Source: Rhizobium deserti (GTDB lineage Bacteria > Pseudomonadota > Alphaproteobacteria > Rhizobiales > Rhizobiaceae). Taken from it: DNA of 64,000 nt. The stretch spans positions 248,001 to 312,000 of the forward strand of contig NZ_SMTL01000001.1 in the NCBI RefSeq assembly GCF_004358025.1. Reading direction: 5' to 3'. Of this stretch, positions 9,592 to 19,159 are shown one piece after another; within the stretch, counting starts at the first letter, position 1; every line of letters starts with the position of its first letter. The notes beneath the pieces are model-generated. The model did no database searches, was not told where the DNA came from, and saw nothing but the letters and a program-made list of their open reading frames with translations. Position numbers and translations under genes: made by a program.

Positions 9592-10809
9592 CTAGCGCAA
9601 TTCAGGAGTCTGGTCAAACAACTCGGCATGCGCACGAATGGCGTAGGTATCCGTCATGCCTGCCAGATAATCTGCAACGTGACGGGCCTTGGCACCATCC
9701 TCCAGGCCGGAAATGTGGTTGACCCAGTAATGGCTGCGCATCAAGGATGGGTCGTTCATATAGGCAGAGAAGAGGTCAGATACGATCTGCGCTGCGCCGG
9801 CACGGATCCGCATAATGTCGGGATGGCGATAGATTCGCGAAAACAGCAGCTTCTTGATCTGGCGGTCCGTAGCGGCCATTTCCGGAGAAAAGGTCGCAAT
9901 GACATGGTCCGCAGCACGAATATCGGAGGCGCTTTGCGGATTCAGTGTTGCGAGGTTGACTTGCGCGATGCCTATGACGTCCTCAACCATGTGAGTAATC
10001 TGCCTGCGCATGATTTCATGAGCGAAGCGGCTCGGCTCAAGATGCGGATAACGCTGTTTAACCTCATGCATGAGCCCCGCCAGAAACGGCACGTCTTCCA
10101 GCATTTCGAATGTCAGCAGACCGGAACGCAAACCGTCGTCGATGTCGTGAGTATTATAGGCGATGTCGTCGGAAATAGCTGCGACCTGCGCTTCGAGGCT
10201 GGCATAACTGCTCAGTTCCAGATCATGCAGCTGGCAATAGTCGCGGATCGGCTGGGGCACCGGTCCATGCGCGCCTTCGCCGGTTACGGTGAGCAGCGGT
10301 CCATTGTGCTTGACGAGCCCTTCGAGGCTTTCCCAGGTCAGGTTCAGGCCGTCAAAGTCGGCATAACGCCGCTCGAGCTTGGTGACGATACGCAGCGACT
10401 GGGCATTGTGATCAAAGCCGCCATAGGGCTGCAGCATGTCATCCAGCGCATCCTCACCCGTATGGCCGAACGGCGTATGGCCGAAGTCGTGAACGAGAGC
10501 CACCCCTTCGGCCAGATCCTCGTCAAGCTTCAAGGCGCGCGCAAGCGCGCGGGCAACTTGTGCCACCTCAATCGTATGCGTCAGGCGGGTTCGATAATGG
10601 TCGCCATCCGGGCTGATGAAGACCTGCGTCTTGTGCTTCAGCCGCCGAAAAGCGGTCGTATGAACGATGCGGTCGCGGTCGCGCTGAAACTCGGATCTCG
10701 TCAGACTGCCGGCCTCGGGAAAAAGCCTGCCCCGCGACGCCCAAGGGTTGGACGCATATATCGCGCGCTCGCCGCTGCCAAATCCCAGCGCCCCCGTATC
10801 GATCGTCAT
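9592..10809 (-). CDS. dgt: dGTP triphosphohydrolase-like HD protein
   Basis: This family (type 2 dGTPase-like) hydrolyses deoxynucleoside triphosphates to nucleoside and triphosphate, influencing dNTP pools. The 405-residue protein has the HD-domain ligands: H78 in [14 protein letters not shown]107-D108 in [18 protein letters not shown], and a later Asp in [16 protein letters not shown] (about 222-237). The N-terminal [20 protein letters not shown] region is also characteristic. It is the first gene of the minus-strand block and is divergent from erpA across about 150 bases that should hold both promoters. Confidence 0.93.
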   Translation of the reverse strand: MTIDTGALGFGSGERAIYASNPWASRGRLFPEAGSLTRSEFQRDRDRIVHTTAFRRLKHKTQVFISPDGDHYRTRLTHTIEVAQVARALARALKLDEDLAEGVALVHDFGHTPFGHTGEDALDDMLQPYGGFDHNAQSLRIVTKLERRYADFDGLNLTWESLEGLVKHNGPLLTVTGEGAHGPVPQPIRDYCQLHDLELSSYASLEAQVAAISDDIAYNTHDIDDGLRSGLLTFEMLEDVPFLAGLMHEVKQRYPHLEPSRFAHEIMRRQITHMVEDVIGIAQVNLATLNPQSASDIRAADHVIATFSPEMAATDRQIKKLLFSRIYRHPDIMRIRAGAAQIVSDLFSAYMNDPSLMRSHYWVNHISGLEDGAKARHVADYLAGMTDTYAIRAHAELFDQTPELR

Positions 10810-10962
10810 GCACTCACCTGTTTCTTCGTCCCGCGCATGGCGCCCATTGACGCGCCGTTTAAGCCTTCATACCTATAGTGACGCCGTGCGCAACGCCGGT
10901 GACACTTATCTCCGGGGCGTGCCCGGAACTCACCGGGCCTTGAACCCGGCAGGAGATGGATC

Positions 10963-11292
10963 ATGAATGCAGATGTAACGCTCTCGGATGCCGCGGCAAA
11001 GCGGATCGCAGAAATTGTCGCTCATGAAGCGGGCAAACAGGCTTTGCGGGTGACTGTTGAAGGCGGCGGCTGTTCAGGTTTTTCGTATAAATTCGATCTT
11101 GCCGAGGCGGCGCAGGAGGACGACGTGGTGGTCGCCAATGGCGAGGCCAAGGTTCTGATCGACAGTCTTTCGCTGGTCTACATGGCCGGTTCGGAAATCG
11201 ATTTCGTCGATAACCTGCTCGGCCAGTCGTTTCAGATCAAGAACCCGAACGCTGTCGCCAGTTGCGGCTGCGGCACCAGCTTCTCGATCTAG
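10963..11292 (+). CDS. erpA: A-type iron-sulfur cluster insertion protein
   Basis: A-type carriers (ErpA/IscA/SufA) deliver Fe-S clusters to apo-proteins. The 109-residue protein has the three conserved cysteines: C37 in VEGGGCSGFSYKF and C101/C103 in SCGCGTSFSI. A strong ribosome-binding site (AGGAGAT, 6 bases before ATG) fixes the start. It stands alone, not next to suf or isc genes, and is followed by xthA on the same strand. ErpA is the usual name for the stand-alone rhizobial copy, but IscA or SufA could be argued from sequence alone. Confidence 0.92.
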   Translation: MNADVTLSDAAAKRIAEIVAHEAGKQALRVTVEGGGCSGFSYKFDLAEAAQEDDVVVANGEAKVLIDSLSLVYMAGSEIDFVDNLLGQSFQIKNPNAVASCGCGTSFSI

Positions 11293-11362
11293 CAGCGTCC
11301 AAGCACTTCCCAAGCCTTCTGCTTTCGCTAAAAGAGAAACGGACAGCGCGAAGGACATTGCC

Positions 11363-12166
11363 ATGAAGATTGCCACCTGGAACATCAACGGCGTGAAGGC
11401 GCGCATTGACAGCCTGCGCCAGTGGCTTTCCGATTCGTCGCCGGACATCGCCTGCCTCCAGGAGATCAAGTCCGTCGACGAAGGGTTTCCGCGCCTGGAG
11501 ATCGAAGCGCTGGGCTATCATGTCGAGACGCATGGTCAAAAGGGCTTCAATGGCGTCGCTCTCCTCTCGAAGATAAGGCCGGACGAAATCCTGCGCGGGC
11601 TGCCGGGCGGCGAAGGTCCTGATGGCCAGGTGGACGAGCAGTCCCGTTATATCGAAGGCGTATTTTCGATCCCCGGCGGCGTTGTTCGGGTCGCTTCGAT
11701 CTACCTGCCGAATGGCAATCCTGCGAACGATCCGGTTAAATATCCCTACAAGCTCGCCTGGCTGGAGCGCCTGCGCCGGCATGCACAGAACTGCCTTCTG
11801 CTCGAGGAGCCGCTTATCCTGGCCGGAGACTACAACGTTATTCCGGAGCCGCATGATTGCTTTGATCCGGCCGTGTGGACGACGGATGCGCTGTTCCTGC
11901 CGCAGACGCGCGCGGCCTTCCGAAAGCTCGAAAACCTCGGTCTGGTCGACGCGGTTCGCGCCACCACCGACGCCACGAAGCTTTATTCATTCTGGGATTA
12001 TCAGGCCGGCGCCTGGCAAAAGAACAACGGCATCCGCATCGACCACCTTCTGCTTTCGCCGGAAGCCGCCGACAGGCTCAAGGCCACGGTAATCGAAAAG
12101 CATGTCCGCGCATGGGAGAAGCCTTCAGATCACGTGCCCGTGGCAGGCATATTCGACTTCGGCTGA
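11363..12166 (+). CDS. xthA: Exodeoxyribonuclease III / AP endonuclease
   Basis: XthA repairs abasic sites and removes 3-prime blocking groups in base excision repair. The 267-residue protein is a full endonuclease/exonuclease/phosphatase fold: N7 in ATWNINGVKAR, the metal-binding E34 in CLQEIKS, the GDYNVIPEPHDCFDP segment (about 152-166), RIDHLLLS (about 225-232) and the catalytic H257 in PSDHVPV. GAAGGA precedes the ATG. It ends 9 bases before the exoR stop, so the two genes are tightly convergent. Confidence 0.95.
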   Translation: MKIATWNINGVKARIDSLRQWLSDSSPDIACLQEIKSVDEGFPRLEIEALGYHVETHGQKGFNGVALLSKIRPDEILRGLPGGEGPDGQVDEQSRYIEGVFSIPGGVVRVASIYLPNGNPANDPVKYPYKLAWLERLRRHAQNCLLLEEPLILAGDYNVIPEPHDCFDPAVWTTDALFLPQTRAAFRKLENLGLVDAVRATTDATKLYSFWDYQAGAWQKNNGIRIDHLLLSPEAADRLKATVIEKHVRAWEKPSDHVPVAGIFDFG

Positions 12167-12175
12167 GCCGGAGCC

Positions 12176-12970
12176 TTATTCGACACCTCTTGCAAATTCG
12201 TGCGACAGAGCAATCGCGCCGCGCCGGTCTTCTTCACCTGCGACAGAGAATGCCTGCTCCTGAAGCTGCTGCATCCAGATGCAGTCCTTGGCGCTGCACT
12301 TGTCGAGTGCGGCCGTCAGGAATGCCAAGCCGCGGACCGTCTGCCCCTCATCGAAAAGAACATTGCCGAATACCGCCATCGCTCCGGCATGGCCGTTCTT
12401 GCGAGCCTGGTTCAGCCATTTCTTGGCCTGCTGCAGATTGGCCGTACCGCCCTCGCCCGCCAGGATCATCTTGGCCAGCTGGAACTGCGCTTCCGCCACG
12501 CCAAAAGTCGATGCGACCTGAAAATAGAGCTGGCGCGCCTGGGCAAGATCAGGCTTGACGGCGGTGTCGGGAATGCCACGCCGATAGTAATTGGCAAGCG
12601 ACAGCAAGGCGTTGACGAAAAAGCCCGTGTCTTCGGATCCGGGCTCCACGCCTTGAGAGGCTATTTCGTTATAGATCTTAAACGCCTCGAGATCGTTCTT
12701 GGCGACACCATCGCCATAGGCATACATGTTGGCGAGCGCCCAGCGTGAACCCGTATGGCCCTTTTCAGCCGCGTAGCGATAGGCCTCGACCGCATCTTCC
12801 TTCTGGCCGTTTTTATAGGCTTTGAAGCCGAACTTGAAGAGATCGAAAGGCCCCGATTCCTTCGTAACGCCCGACTTGATATCGAAAGCGGCAACCGGTC
12901 CAGCAAGGACCGACGCCAGCGACACGCCAAGAAGCAATACTCTCATGGACAACATGTCAAACTTCGGCAT
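12176..12970 (-). CDS. exoR: ExoR, periplasmic Sel1-repeat inhibitor of ExoS/ChvI signalling
   Basis: In Sinorhizobium and Agrobacterium, ExoR is a periplasmic protein that holds the ExoS (ChvG) sensor kinase inactive; its proteolysis, for example at acid pH, switches on exopolysaccharide and virulence functions and turns down motility. The 264-residue protein has a Sec signal peptide ending near AGPVAAF (about residues 22-29), then Sel1-like repeats (AVEAYRYAAEKGHTGSRWAL, the LANYYRRGIPD region and KKWLNQARKNGHAGAMAVFG), and a Cys pair near the C-terminus (CSAKDC). Length agrees with the family. MPKFDMLSMRV offers three possible Met starts; the longest is given because none has a strong ribosome-binding site. 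Confidence 0.93.
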   Translation of the reverse strand: MPKFDMLSMRVLLLGVSLASVLAGPVAAFDIKSGVTKESGPFDLFKFGFKAYKNGQKEDAVEAYRYAAEKGHTGSRWALANMYAYGDGVAKNDLEAFKIYNEIASQGVEPGSEDTGFFVNALLSLANYYRRGIPDTAVKPDLAQARQLYFQVASTFGVAEAQFQLAKMILAGEGGTANLQQAKKWLNQARKNGHAGAMAVFGNVLFDEGQTVRGLAFLTAALDKCSAKDCIWMQQLQEQAFSVAGEEDRRGAIALSHEFARGVE

Positions 12971-12973
12971 GGT

Positions 12974-13219
12974 TCAGTTTCTTTCACTCTGCCGCGATGC
13001 CATACGGTTGTTCACCGCAGCCCGAGCTCTCTGGCCGATCTGATGAAGTCTTCGGACCTGTCCGAAGGCTTCATCCAGCGGTCGACTGATGAAACTGTAG
13101 ATGCCCATTTCGGCAAGACTAGGACTTGCCACCGTGGCGCGCATACCGGGCACCAACGGCATCCGTAGCCGTTCTCCCGCGCATGGAAAGCCCCACTTTT
13201 TCTTGAAAAACCCGCCCAT
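12974..13219 (-). CDS. Possible small basic protein upstream of exoR
   Basis: A reading frame of 81 codons starts with ATG at 13217-13219 and stops 3 bases before the exoR start codon. TTTGGAG stands 5 bases ahead of the ATG. The protein begins MGGFFKKKWGF and is rich in Arg, Met and Ala, with no signal peptide, no membrane segment and no domain I recognise. If translated, it would be coupled to exoR. Equally, this may be the exoR leader and the frame a chance opening in GC-rich sequence. Confidence 0.3.
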   Translation of the reverse strand: MGGFFKKKWGFPCAGERLRMPLVPGMRATVASPSLAEMGIYSFISRPLDEAFGQVRRLHQIGQRARAAVNNRMASRQSERN

Positions 13220-13410
13220 GGTACTCCAAATTACGCGCCCCGCCCCCGCGGTCCGCGCCTTTTCTTCATCTATCGCTGCGCCCTGTTTGTGGCGGGAAAT
13301 GGACAAAGCATCTCTCTTCCAAGCTTGCGATGATTGTCTTAGAAATGTGTTGCGAAATCGTCACGAGCCGTAGCAGGAGCAAATGAGCAATAGTTCATCA
13401 GGCACAAAAA

Positions 13411-13434
13411 AGCCCGGCAGAAACCGGGCCTTTT
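13411..13434 (-). terminator. Terminator after the FadL-type gene
   Basis: GCCCGG (13412-13417) pairs with CCGGGC (13424-13429) around a 6-base loop, with A-runs on the left and T-runs on the right that extend the stem. It lies 19 bases beyond the stop of the minus-strand porin gene. Read on minus it is a GC stem followed by a T-tract, a normal intrinsic terminator. Confidence 0.75.
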
Positions 13435-13452
13435 ATAGATGTTCTTGTAGGC

Positions 13453-14736
13453 TTAGAACTTGACCTTAAGCGATGTCGATAGCGCCGCGACGAGGTCGTC
13501 ATCGTATTCATATGTAGCTTCGTCACCGATCGTCACGCCATCTAACACCTGAGCGCTGGAGTCACCGCCGGTCAAAATGCCGATTACGCCGCCGAAACGA
13601 ACTTCGACATTCTTGTTAGGCGAATAGGACACCCCGGCGCTAAGCGTCCAGGTATCGCTGTTTGACCCGTATTCCTGTGAGGTGCCACGATCCCAGGTAA
13701 TACTGGTGGCCGCACTCCATTGCTCGCTGAATTTGTGGCCGACACCTGCGCTGACGGTCCATCCGTCGCGATATCCCAGGTCAAGCGACGTCACTTCGCG
13801 GCCAGAGCTGCTGTAGAAGGGTATCCTTCCCAATTGGCTCCAGTCGGTCCATTTTACCGAGCCAAACGCAAGCCATTCAGGTGCAATGCCAGACTGTAAT
13901 TTCAGCTCTAGAGCATCCGGCATGGCGGTCGAGCCGGACACTGGTATAAGCGTCCCAGCACCTGGCACTAGCGGAGTTCCGCCAGGTCCTGGTATTACAC
14001 CAAGCGCTGGCGGCAGATTGGTAAGGTCAACAGTGCCCGTCACGTTGTCGAGCTTTACCTCGCTGTAATACACGAGACTTGCCCGCATAGCATATTCTGG
14101 GATTTCATATGCTACACCAGCACGCCATCCCCAACCGTCGCCTTCTAGATCAAGCCGCCCAACCCCGGTGCCGGTAAGACCAAGCGGCGCCAAAGGCGGA
14201 AGTCCGAATAGCTCCGGCGCTACCACCAAACGCTCCTTGAAACCGTCCATCTCCAAGTAGTTCGCGCCGCCGATCAAACGGAGTTGACCAGGGCCGGCAT
14301 CGAACCTGTAGGAGCAAGTCAAAGCGTAATTGTCACTATTGATCTTGGTTTCGATATTTTGATTAGCGCCGGCCCAGTCTGCACCTGGATTGGTGTGCGC
14401 GCCGTAGGGCTGGGAGTAGTCGAACATGCAGTCGGCATTTTCGTAGCCACCCTTGATTCCGATGCGGGGCGACCAATAGTTCTCGGTTTCATCTGCAGAT
14501 GAAGAATAGCCGAAGGCGTTAAGCGGACCATCCCCAGGCGATGTGTCCTGCACATTCTTCAACTTGCGATGCGGCATCACAAAAGTTGCCGTTGATTCCA
14601 CCGCTGCACGCGACGGATCGAAAAGCAGGTCGATATTGTAGCCGCCGCGCTCGATGCCTCCTGCCAGTGCTGTTGAACATAGCAACGAGCTCCCGGTTAA
14701 GCCTAGTGCAGCGCTGATTAATTTTGTTCTTACCAT
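13453..14736 (-). CDS. FadL/OmpP1-type outer membrane transport protein
   Basis: FadL-family proteins are 14-strand outer-membrane barrels that take up long-chain fatty acids or other hydrophobic compounds. This 427-residue protein has a signal peptide (MVRTKLISAALGLTGSSLLC, cleaved after ALA), an N-terminal plug-like stretch, alternating aromatic strands (for example YAMRASLVYYSEVKL and WLAFGSVKWTDWSQL), and ends in KVKF, the C-terminal Phe expected for BAM-assembled barrels. ATG at 14734-14736 is preceded by GGGAG. The gene stands alone with its own terminator; the natural substrate cannot be deduced. By eye it is less GC-rich than its neighbours. Confidence 0.85.
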   Translation of the reverse strand: MVRTKLISAALGLTGSSLLCSTALAGGIERGGYNIDLLFDPSRAAVESTATFVMPHRKLKNVQDTSPGDGPLNAFGYSSSADETENYWSPRIGIKGGYENADCMFDYSQPYGAHTNPGADWAGANQNIETKINSDNYALTCSYRFDAGPGQLRLIGGANYLEMDGFKERLVVAPELFGLPPLAPLGLTGTGVGRLDLEGDGWGWRAGVAYEIPEYAMRASLVYYSEVKLDNVTGTVDLTNLPPALGVIPGPGGTPLVPGAGTLIPVSGSTAMPDALELKLQSGIAPEWLAFGSVKWTDWSQLGRIPFYSSSGREVTSLDLGYRDGWTVSAGVGHKFSEQWSAATSITWDRGTSQEYGSNSDTWTLSAGVSYSPNKNVEVRFGGVIGILTGGDSSAQVLDGVTIGDEATYEYDDDLVAALSTSLKVKF

Positions 14737-15025
14737 ATTATCTCCCACTCCCCGGTAAGCAGTGTAAATCACACTAGATGTTTCACACGGAATAACAACT
14801 TTCGGCTGTTGCGAGCCTTGCGGTGCACAAAGCTTCAAAGTTTACGTAATCAGGTGAGCAAGTGGCCGTTTAGGCAGTCTGAGCGCGAAAATATGCTACT
14901 AGGGGTAACTTGTGCGCCAATCTTTGGAATTTTATATTGCCGCAGCGGCAAGTTGTGGCAAGATGGCCACATTGCGGCTTTCTCACCTTGAGCAGGTGCA
15001 CAAATGGAACCTCCTGACAACACAG
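14737..15025. other. Intergenic region upstream of the FadL-type gene
   Basis: About 290 bases without a supported gene, noticeably more A/T-rich than the flanks. It should contain the promoter of the minus-strand porin gene; no operator or RNA gene was recognised. Confidence 0.5.
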
Positions 15026-15053
15026 AAAAGCCGCGGCTGGACCCGCGGCTTTT
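15026..15053 (-). terminator. Terminator after valS
   Basis: An 11-base perfect stem, AAAAGCCGCGG at 15026-15036 with CCGCGGCTTTT at 15043-15053, has a 6-base loop. It sits 20 bases past the valS stop on the minus strand, and A/T runs on both sides allow bidirectional function. Confidence 0.85.
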
Positions 15054-15072
15054 TCCGTTTAACGCTAAGGAT

Positions 15073-17988
15073 TCAGCCTGCTTCGGAGACCCGCAGCATA
15101 GCCGTCTTCAGGCTCGCCATCTGGACCTCAAGTTCGGCAAACCGCTCGCGTTCGGCCGCAACAATCTCTGGGTCGGCATTGGCGACAAACCGCTCATTGG
15201 CGAGCTTCTTGCCAATCCGATCCATCTCTGCGGCCGTCTTGCCGACAGCCTTCTCGATACGGGCCTTTTCTGCCGTCAGATCGATGAGATTGCCCAGCGG
15301 CAGGCAGGCGGTCGCCTCGCCGATGATGATCTGGGCGGCACCCTTCGGCGCCACATCCGCGCGCTCAATGTTCTCCACCCGGGCGAGCCTTCGAATCGCT
15401 GCGTCGTGACGGCCCATGCGCTGCTGGCTCAGTTCATTCGCTCCAACCATGACCAGTGGCGCAACAGCCGAGGGCGGCACGTTCATTTCAGCCCTTGCCG
15501 AGCGCAAGCCGGTCACCAGATCCACAAGCCAGTTGATTTCGGCCGCAGCCTCAGCGTCAGCGAACGAGGGTGCCGGCCAGTCTGCATGGCACAGAAGTTT
15601 GCCTCGGATGCCCGTATGTGCCCACAATTCTTCCGTCATGAACGGCATGAAGGGATGCAGGAGCTTATAGGTTTCATTCAGGACATAGGCGACGCAGGCC
15701 TGGGCTTCCGCCTTCTCGGCCTCTTCATCACCGGCAAAGATCGGCTTCAGCAGTTCCAGATACCAATCGCAGACCTGATTCCAAACGAAGCGGTAAAGAG
15801 ATGCGGCAGCTTCGTTAAAGCGCTGCGTCTCGATCGCTTCCGTCACGTCTTGGATCGTCGCCGACAGTTCCGTGAGGATCCAGCGGTTGACCGTAAGCTT
15901 GGCTGTGGACGGCGCAAATAGCGGGTCCAGCTTGACGCCGTTCATTTCCGCAAAGCGTGTGGCGTTCCACAGCTTGGTGCCGAAGTTCCGGTAGCCGGCG
16001 ATACGCGCCGGGTCGAGCTTCACGTCGCGTCCCTGCGCTGCCATGATCGCCAGCGTGAAGCGCAGCGCATCGGCACCGTATTCGTCGATCAGGTCGAGCG
16101 GATCGATGACGTTGCCCTTCGACTTCGACATCTTCTGCCCGTTCTTGTCGCGCACCAACGCGTGGACATAGACGGTCTTGAACGGTTCGACGGGATTGCC
16201 GTCCTCATCCTTCATGAAGTGCAGGCCCATCATCATCATCCGGGCGACCCAGAAGAAGATGATGTCGAATCCAGTGACCAGCACGCTGGTCGGATAATAT
16301 CTCGCAAGCTCGGCGGTGCTGTCGGGCCAGCCGAGAGTCGAAAAGGGCCAGAGCGCCGACGAGAACCAGGTGTCGAGGACGTCCTCGTCACGAGTGAGGA
16401 TCTCGCCCGGCCGCATGTTTTCAAGCTTTTCCTGCACCCAGGCCTTCCACGGACCTTCATGCGCGAGGTAATGCTGAACGGCGGCGTCGAGCGCCTCTTC
16501 CTCAGTCTTTTCGACGAAGCACTGGCCATCGGGGCCATACCAGGCGGGGATCTGGTGGCCCCACCAGAGCTGGCGCGAAATGCACCACGGCTCGATGTTT
16601 TCCATCCAATCGAAATAAGTCTTGTCCCAGTTCTTCGGAACGAAGTTGGTGCGGCCTTCGCGGACCGAGGCGATCGCCGGCTCGGCCAACGTCTTGGCGT
16701 CGGCGAACCACTGGTCGGTCAGCATCGGCTCGATGACGACGCCGGAACGGTCGCCGAACGGCTGCGTGATCTTCTTGTTCTCGACATACGGAATGTCGTT
16801 GCCTTCCGCGTCCTTGACGGTGACGCTGAGACCTTCTGCATTGATCGCCTCGACGATCTTCTTGCGGGCAACAAGACGGTCAAGGCCGCGATATTCCTCC
16901 GGGACAAGGTTGATCTCATCGACGTCCGATTCGCTCGGCACCTCGCCGGACCGAACGATCTCCAGCGCTTTCGCGGCACAGACGGCATAGGCTTCGCCGT
17001 CCTCCCGCATAGAGGCCGTTGTATCCATCAGGCGATACAGCGGGATATTGTTGCGCTTGGCAACCTGGTAGTCGTTGAAGTCGTGCGCCCCGGTGATCTT
17101 GACTGCGCCGGAACCGAAATCCTTGTCCGGATATTCGTCGGCAATAATCGGGATCAGGCGGCGATGCTCCTTCGGTCCGACCGGAATTTCGCAAAGCTTA
17201 CCGACGATCGCTTGATAGCGTTCATCGGACGGATGAACGGCGACGGCACCGTCGCCAAGCATGGTCTCGGGCCGGGTCGTGGCGATCGAGATATAGTTAC
17301 GCTCCTCCTGAAGGGTGACGTTGCCGTCGGCATCCTTCTCGACATAGGTATAGGTCTCGCCGCCCGCCAGCGGATATTTGAAGTGCCACATGTGGCCGTC
17401 GACGTCCTTGGACTCGACCTCGAGATCCGAAATCGCCGTCTCGAACTTTGGATCCCAGTTGACCAACCGCTTACCGCGATAGATCAGGCCTTCCTTGTAG
17501 AGTGTGACGAAAACCTCGAGCACCGCCTTTGACAGGCCCTCGTCCATGGTGAACCGCTCGCGCGACCAGTCGCAGGAAGCGCCAAGACGCTTCAGCTGAT
17601 TGAAAATCAATCCGCCGGATTCTTCCTTCCACTCCCAGACTCTGTCGATGAAGGCTTCACGGCCCATCTCGCGGCGGCCGGGAAGCTGACGCTCCATCAA
17701 TTGGCGCTCGACCACCATCTGCGTGGCGATCCCCGCATGGTCCATGCCCGGCTGCCACAGCACGTCCTTGCCGCGCATGCGCTCGAAGCGGATCATGATG
17801 TCCTGCAGCGTATTGTTCAGCGCGTGCCCCATATGCAGCGAACCGGTGACGTTCGGCGGGGGAATGACGATGGTAAAGCTTTTGGCGCCAGGCTTGGCGT
17901 TTGCGCCTGCGCGGAATGCGTCTGCCTCGTCCCAGGCCTGCGCGATCTTCGGTTCGACGGCTGCGGAATCATAGGTCTTTTCGAGCAT
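15073..17988 (-). CDS. valS: Valyl-tRNA synthetase
   Basis: ValRS charges tRNA-Val and edits mis-activated threonine. The protein is 971 residues from MLEKTYDSAAVEPK. The HIGH motif reads PPNVTGSLHMGHALN (about 42-56), the editing domain spans roughly residues 210-400 (ATTRPETMLGDGAVAVHPSD near 236), the KMSKS loop reads KMSKSKGNVIDP (about 600), and the C-terminal anticodon-binding and coiled-coil parts end in a Leu/Arg-rich arm. The ATG at 17986-17988 with CAGGAA upstream matches the family N-terminus better than a start 60 bases earlier. Terminators lie on both sides, so it is probably monocistronic. Confidence 0.97.
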   Translation of the reverse strand: MLEKTYDSAAVEPKIAQAWDEADAFRAGANAKPGAKSFTIVIPPPNVTGSLHMGHALNNTLQDIMIRFERMRGKDVLWQPGMDHAGIATQMVVERQLMERQLPGRREMGREAFIDRVWEWKEESGGLIFNQLKRLGASCDWSRERFTMDEGLSKAVLEVFVTLYKEGLIYRGKRLVNWDPKFETAISDLEVESKDVDGHMWHFKYPLAGGETYTYVEKDADGNVTLQEERNYISIATTRPETMLGDGAVAVHPSDERYQAIVGKLCEIPVGPKEHRRLIPIIADEYPDKDFGSGAVKITGAHDFNDYQVAKRNNIPLYRLMDTTASMREDGEAYAVCAAKALEIVRSGEVPSESDVDEINLVPEEYRGLDRLVARKKIVEAINAEGLSVTVKDAEGNDIPYVENKKITQPFGDRSGVVIEPMLTDQWFADAKTLAEPAIASVREGRTNFVPKNWDKTYFDWMENIEPWCISRQLWWGHQIPAWYGPDGQCFVEKTEEEALDAAVQHYLAHEGPWKAWVQEKLENMRPGEILTRDEDVLDTWFSSALWPFSTLGWPDSTAELARYYPTSVLVTGFDIIFFWVARMMMMGLHFMKDEDGNPVEPFKTVYVHALVRDKNGQKMSKSKGNVIDPLDLIDEYGADALRFTLAIMAAQGRDVKLDPARIAGYRNFGTKLWNATRFAEMNGVKLDPLFAPSTAKLTVNRWILTELSATIQDVTEAIETQRFNEAAASLYRFVWNQVCDWYLELLKPIFAGDEEAEKAEAQACVAYVLNETYKLLHPFMPFMTEELWAHTGIRGKLLCHADWPAPSFADAEAAAEINWLVDLVTGLRSARAEMNVPPSAVAPLVMVGANELSQQRMGRHDAAIRRLARVENIERADVAPKGAAQIIIGEATACLPLGNLIDLTAEKARIEKAVGKTAAEMDRIGKKLANERFVANADPEIVAAERERFAELEVQMASLKTAMLRVSEAG

Positions 17989-18057
17989 TTCCTGGCCTGT
18001 TTCTGCGTCTCTGAGGATGGGGCGTGTAAATAGGATGGGGTGTTCCAAGTCAATAAA

Positions 18058-18085
18058 AAAGCCGCCCGGTTACCGGAGCGGCTTT
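18058..18085 (-). terminator. Terminator after popZ
   Basis: AAAGCCGC (18058-18065) pairs with GCGGCTTT (18078-18085), with an inner CCGG/CCGG extension separated by a one-base bulge. It is 21 bases past the popZ stop and is followed on minus by T-rich sequence. Confidence 0.75.
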
Positions 18086-18106
18086 GTGATGCATAACTGA
18101 AAGCGA

Positions 18107-18994
18107 TTAGCGGCGCGGACCGCGTGCGACGCGTTCGATCTCTTCGCGCACCAGGCGTTCGACCAGCGTCGGCAGATTGTCATCCAGCCATTCCTGCAGC
18201 ATGGGACGCAACATCTCCTGCGCCATTTCCTCAACTGCCCGATGCTCCAGGCCGTTGAAGACGGCTGCGAGCTCATTGAATGACTGCGCCACCTGGGCGC
18301 CTGCCTCGGCTGACAAAAGCGTCGCGGCCTCTTCGATCTTGGCGGGCAGGCTGGCGGGCTCGGCAATCGCGGCGGGTGCCGGCTGAGGCTCCGCAAGGAC
18401 CCGCTCCGGTCCAGGCTCGATAGCAGGGCGCGTGTCGGCGGTGGGAGCGAACACGGCATGTTCGCGCTGGAGCGGCTGGATTGGGACAGCGGAGGTCACC
18501 GGAGCAAGGCTCGGCCGCAGTTCCGGCATCGGCAATATGGATGGTGCCGGAGTCGGAGCCACATGCGGAGTGAAGGTCTGCGCTGCAACCGGTGGCGGCA
18601 CGAGTTCCGGCTGGCCTGGAGACGGAGCCGCAGACGGGGAAAAGGCAGTGGGACGCAGGGTCGGGATTTCCTGCTGACGAGCGGAAGCGGCGCGGACGCG
18701 TGCAGCGACATCTGCGAGCGAAAGCGCCCGCTCACCGGCTGGGGCGGACGAGACAGGATCTAGCGAATAATTCACGGGCTGCCCCGTCCGCAAGGGAAGG
18801 CCCGGATCATTGGCCGCGACGTCGGGAACAAAGCTCCCGTCTTCGACATCATCCAGTTCCTCATCGTCATAGACCGGAGGCAGCGATGCCGAAAGCGAAG
18901 CCTCGCCGTTTGGTTCATTGCTTTCAATGATCCGCCGGATTGAGGCTAGGATTTCCTCCATGGAGGGTTCACGCGCTACACTGGACTGAGCCAT
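18107..18994 (-). CDS. popZ: PopZ, polar organizing protein (DUF2497)
   Basis: PopZ forms a condensed matrix at the cell pole that anchors chromosome-partition and polarity proteins; in Agrobacterium it marks the growing pole. The 295-residue protein has the conserved N-terminal helix EPSMEEILASIRRIIESNE, a long Pro/Ala-rich acidic disordered spacer, and the C-terminal oligomerisation helices EMLRPMLQEWLDDNLPTLVE and RLVREEIERVARG. The spacer is longer than in Caulobacter PopZ (177 residues in all), as in Agrobacterium. The ATG at 18992-18994 follows GGGGA; an ATG at 18998-19000 is possible. It has a terminator on each side. Confidence 0.92.
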   Translation of the reverse strand: MAQSSVAREPSMEEILASIRRIIESNEPNGEASLSASLPPVYDDEELDDVEDGSFVPDVAANDPGLPLRTGQPVNYSLDPVSSAPAGERALSLADVAARVRAASARQQEIPTLRPTAFSPSAAPSPGQPELVPPPVAAQTFTPHVAPTPAPSILPMPELRPSLAPVTSAVPIQPLQREHAVFAPTADTRPAIEPGPERVLAEPQPAPAAIAEPASLPAKIEEAATLLSAEAGAQVAQSFNELAAVFNGLEHRAVEEMAQEMLRPMLQEWLDDNLPTLVERLVREEIERVARGPRR

Positions 18995-19159
18995 TTTCAT
19001 CCCCGCTGTTTCCGGCATCTGATCGGCCGCGACAAGCGCAACCCGAATCGAGGCCAGTGTAAGAAGCTGGAGCCGGGACACAATGACAAGCGCTCCAATG
19101 GTTTAACCGATACACAGATTTGTTGAAGAGGTGAATCCCGGATGTCACACCCGCAAAGA

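Noticed and set aside
9547..10878. 443-codon frame on plus opposite dgt
   Set aside because: The HD-domain protein on minus is unambiguous; this is its shadow.
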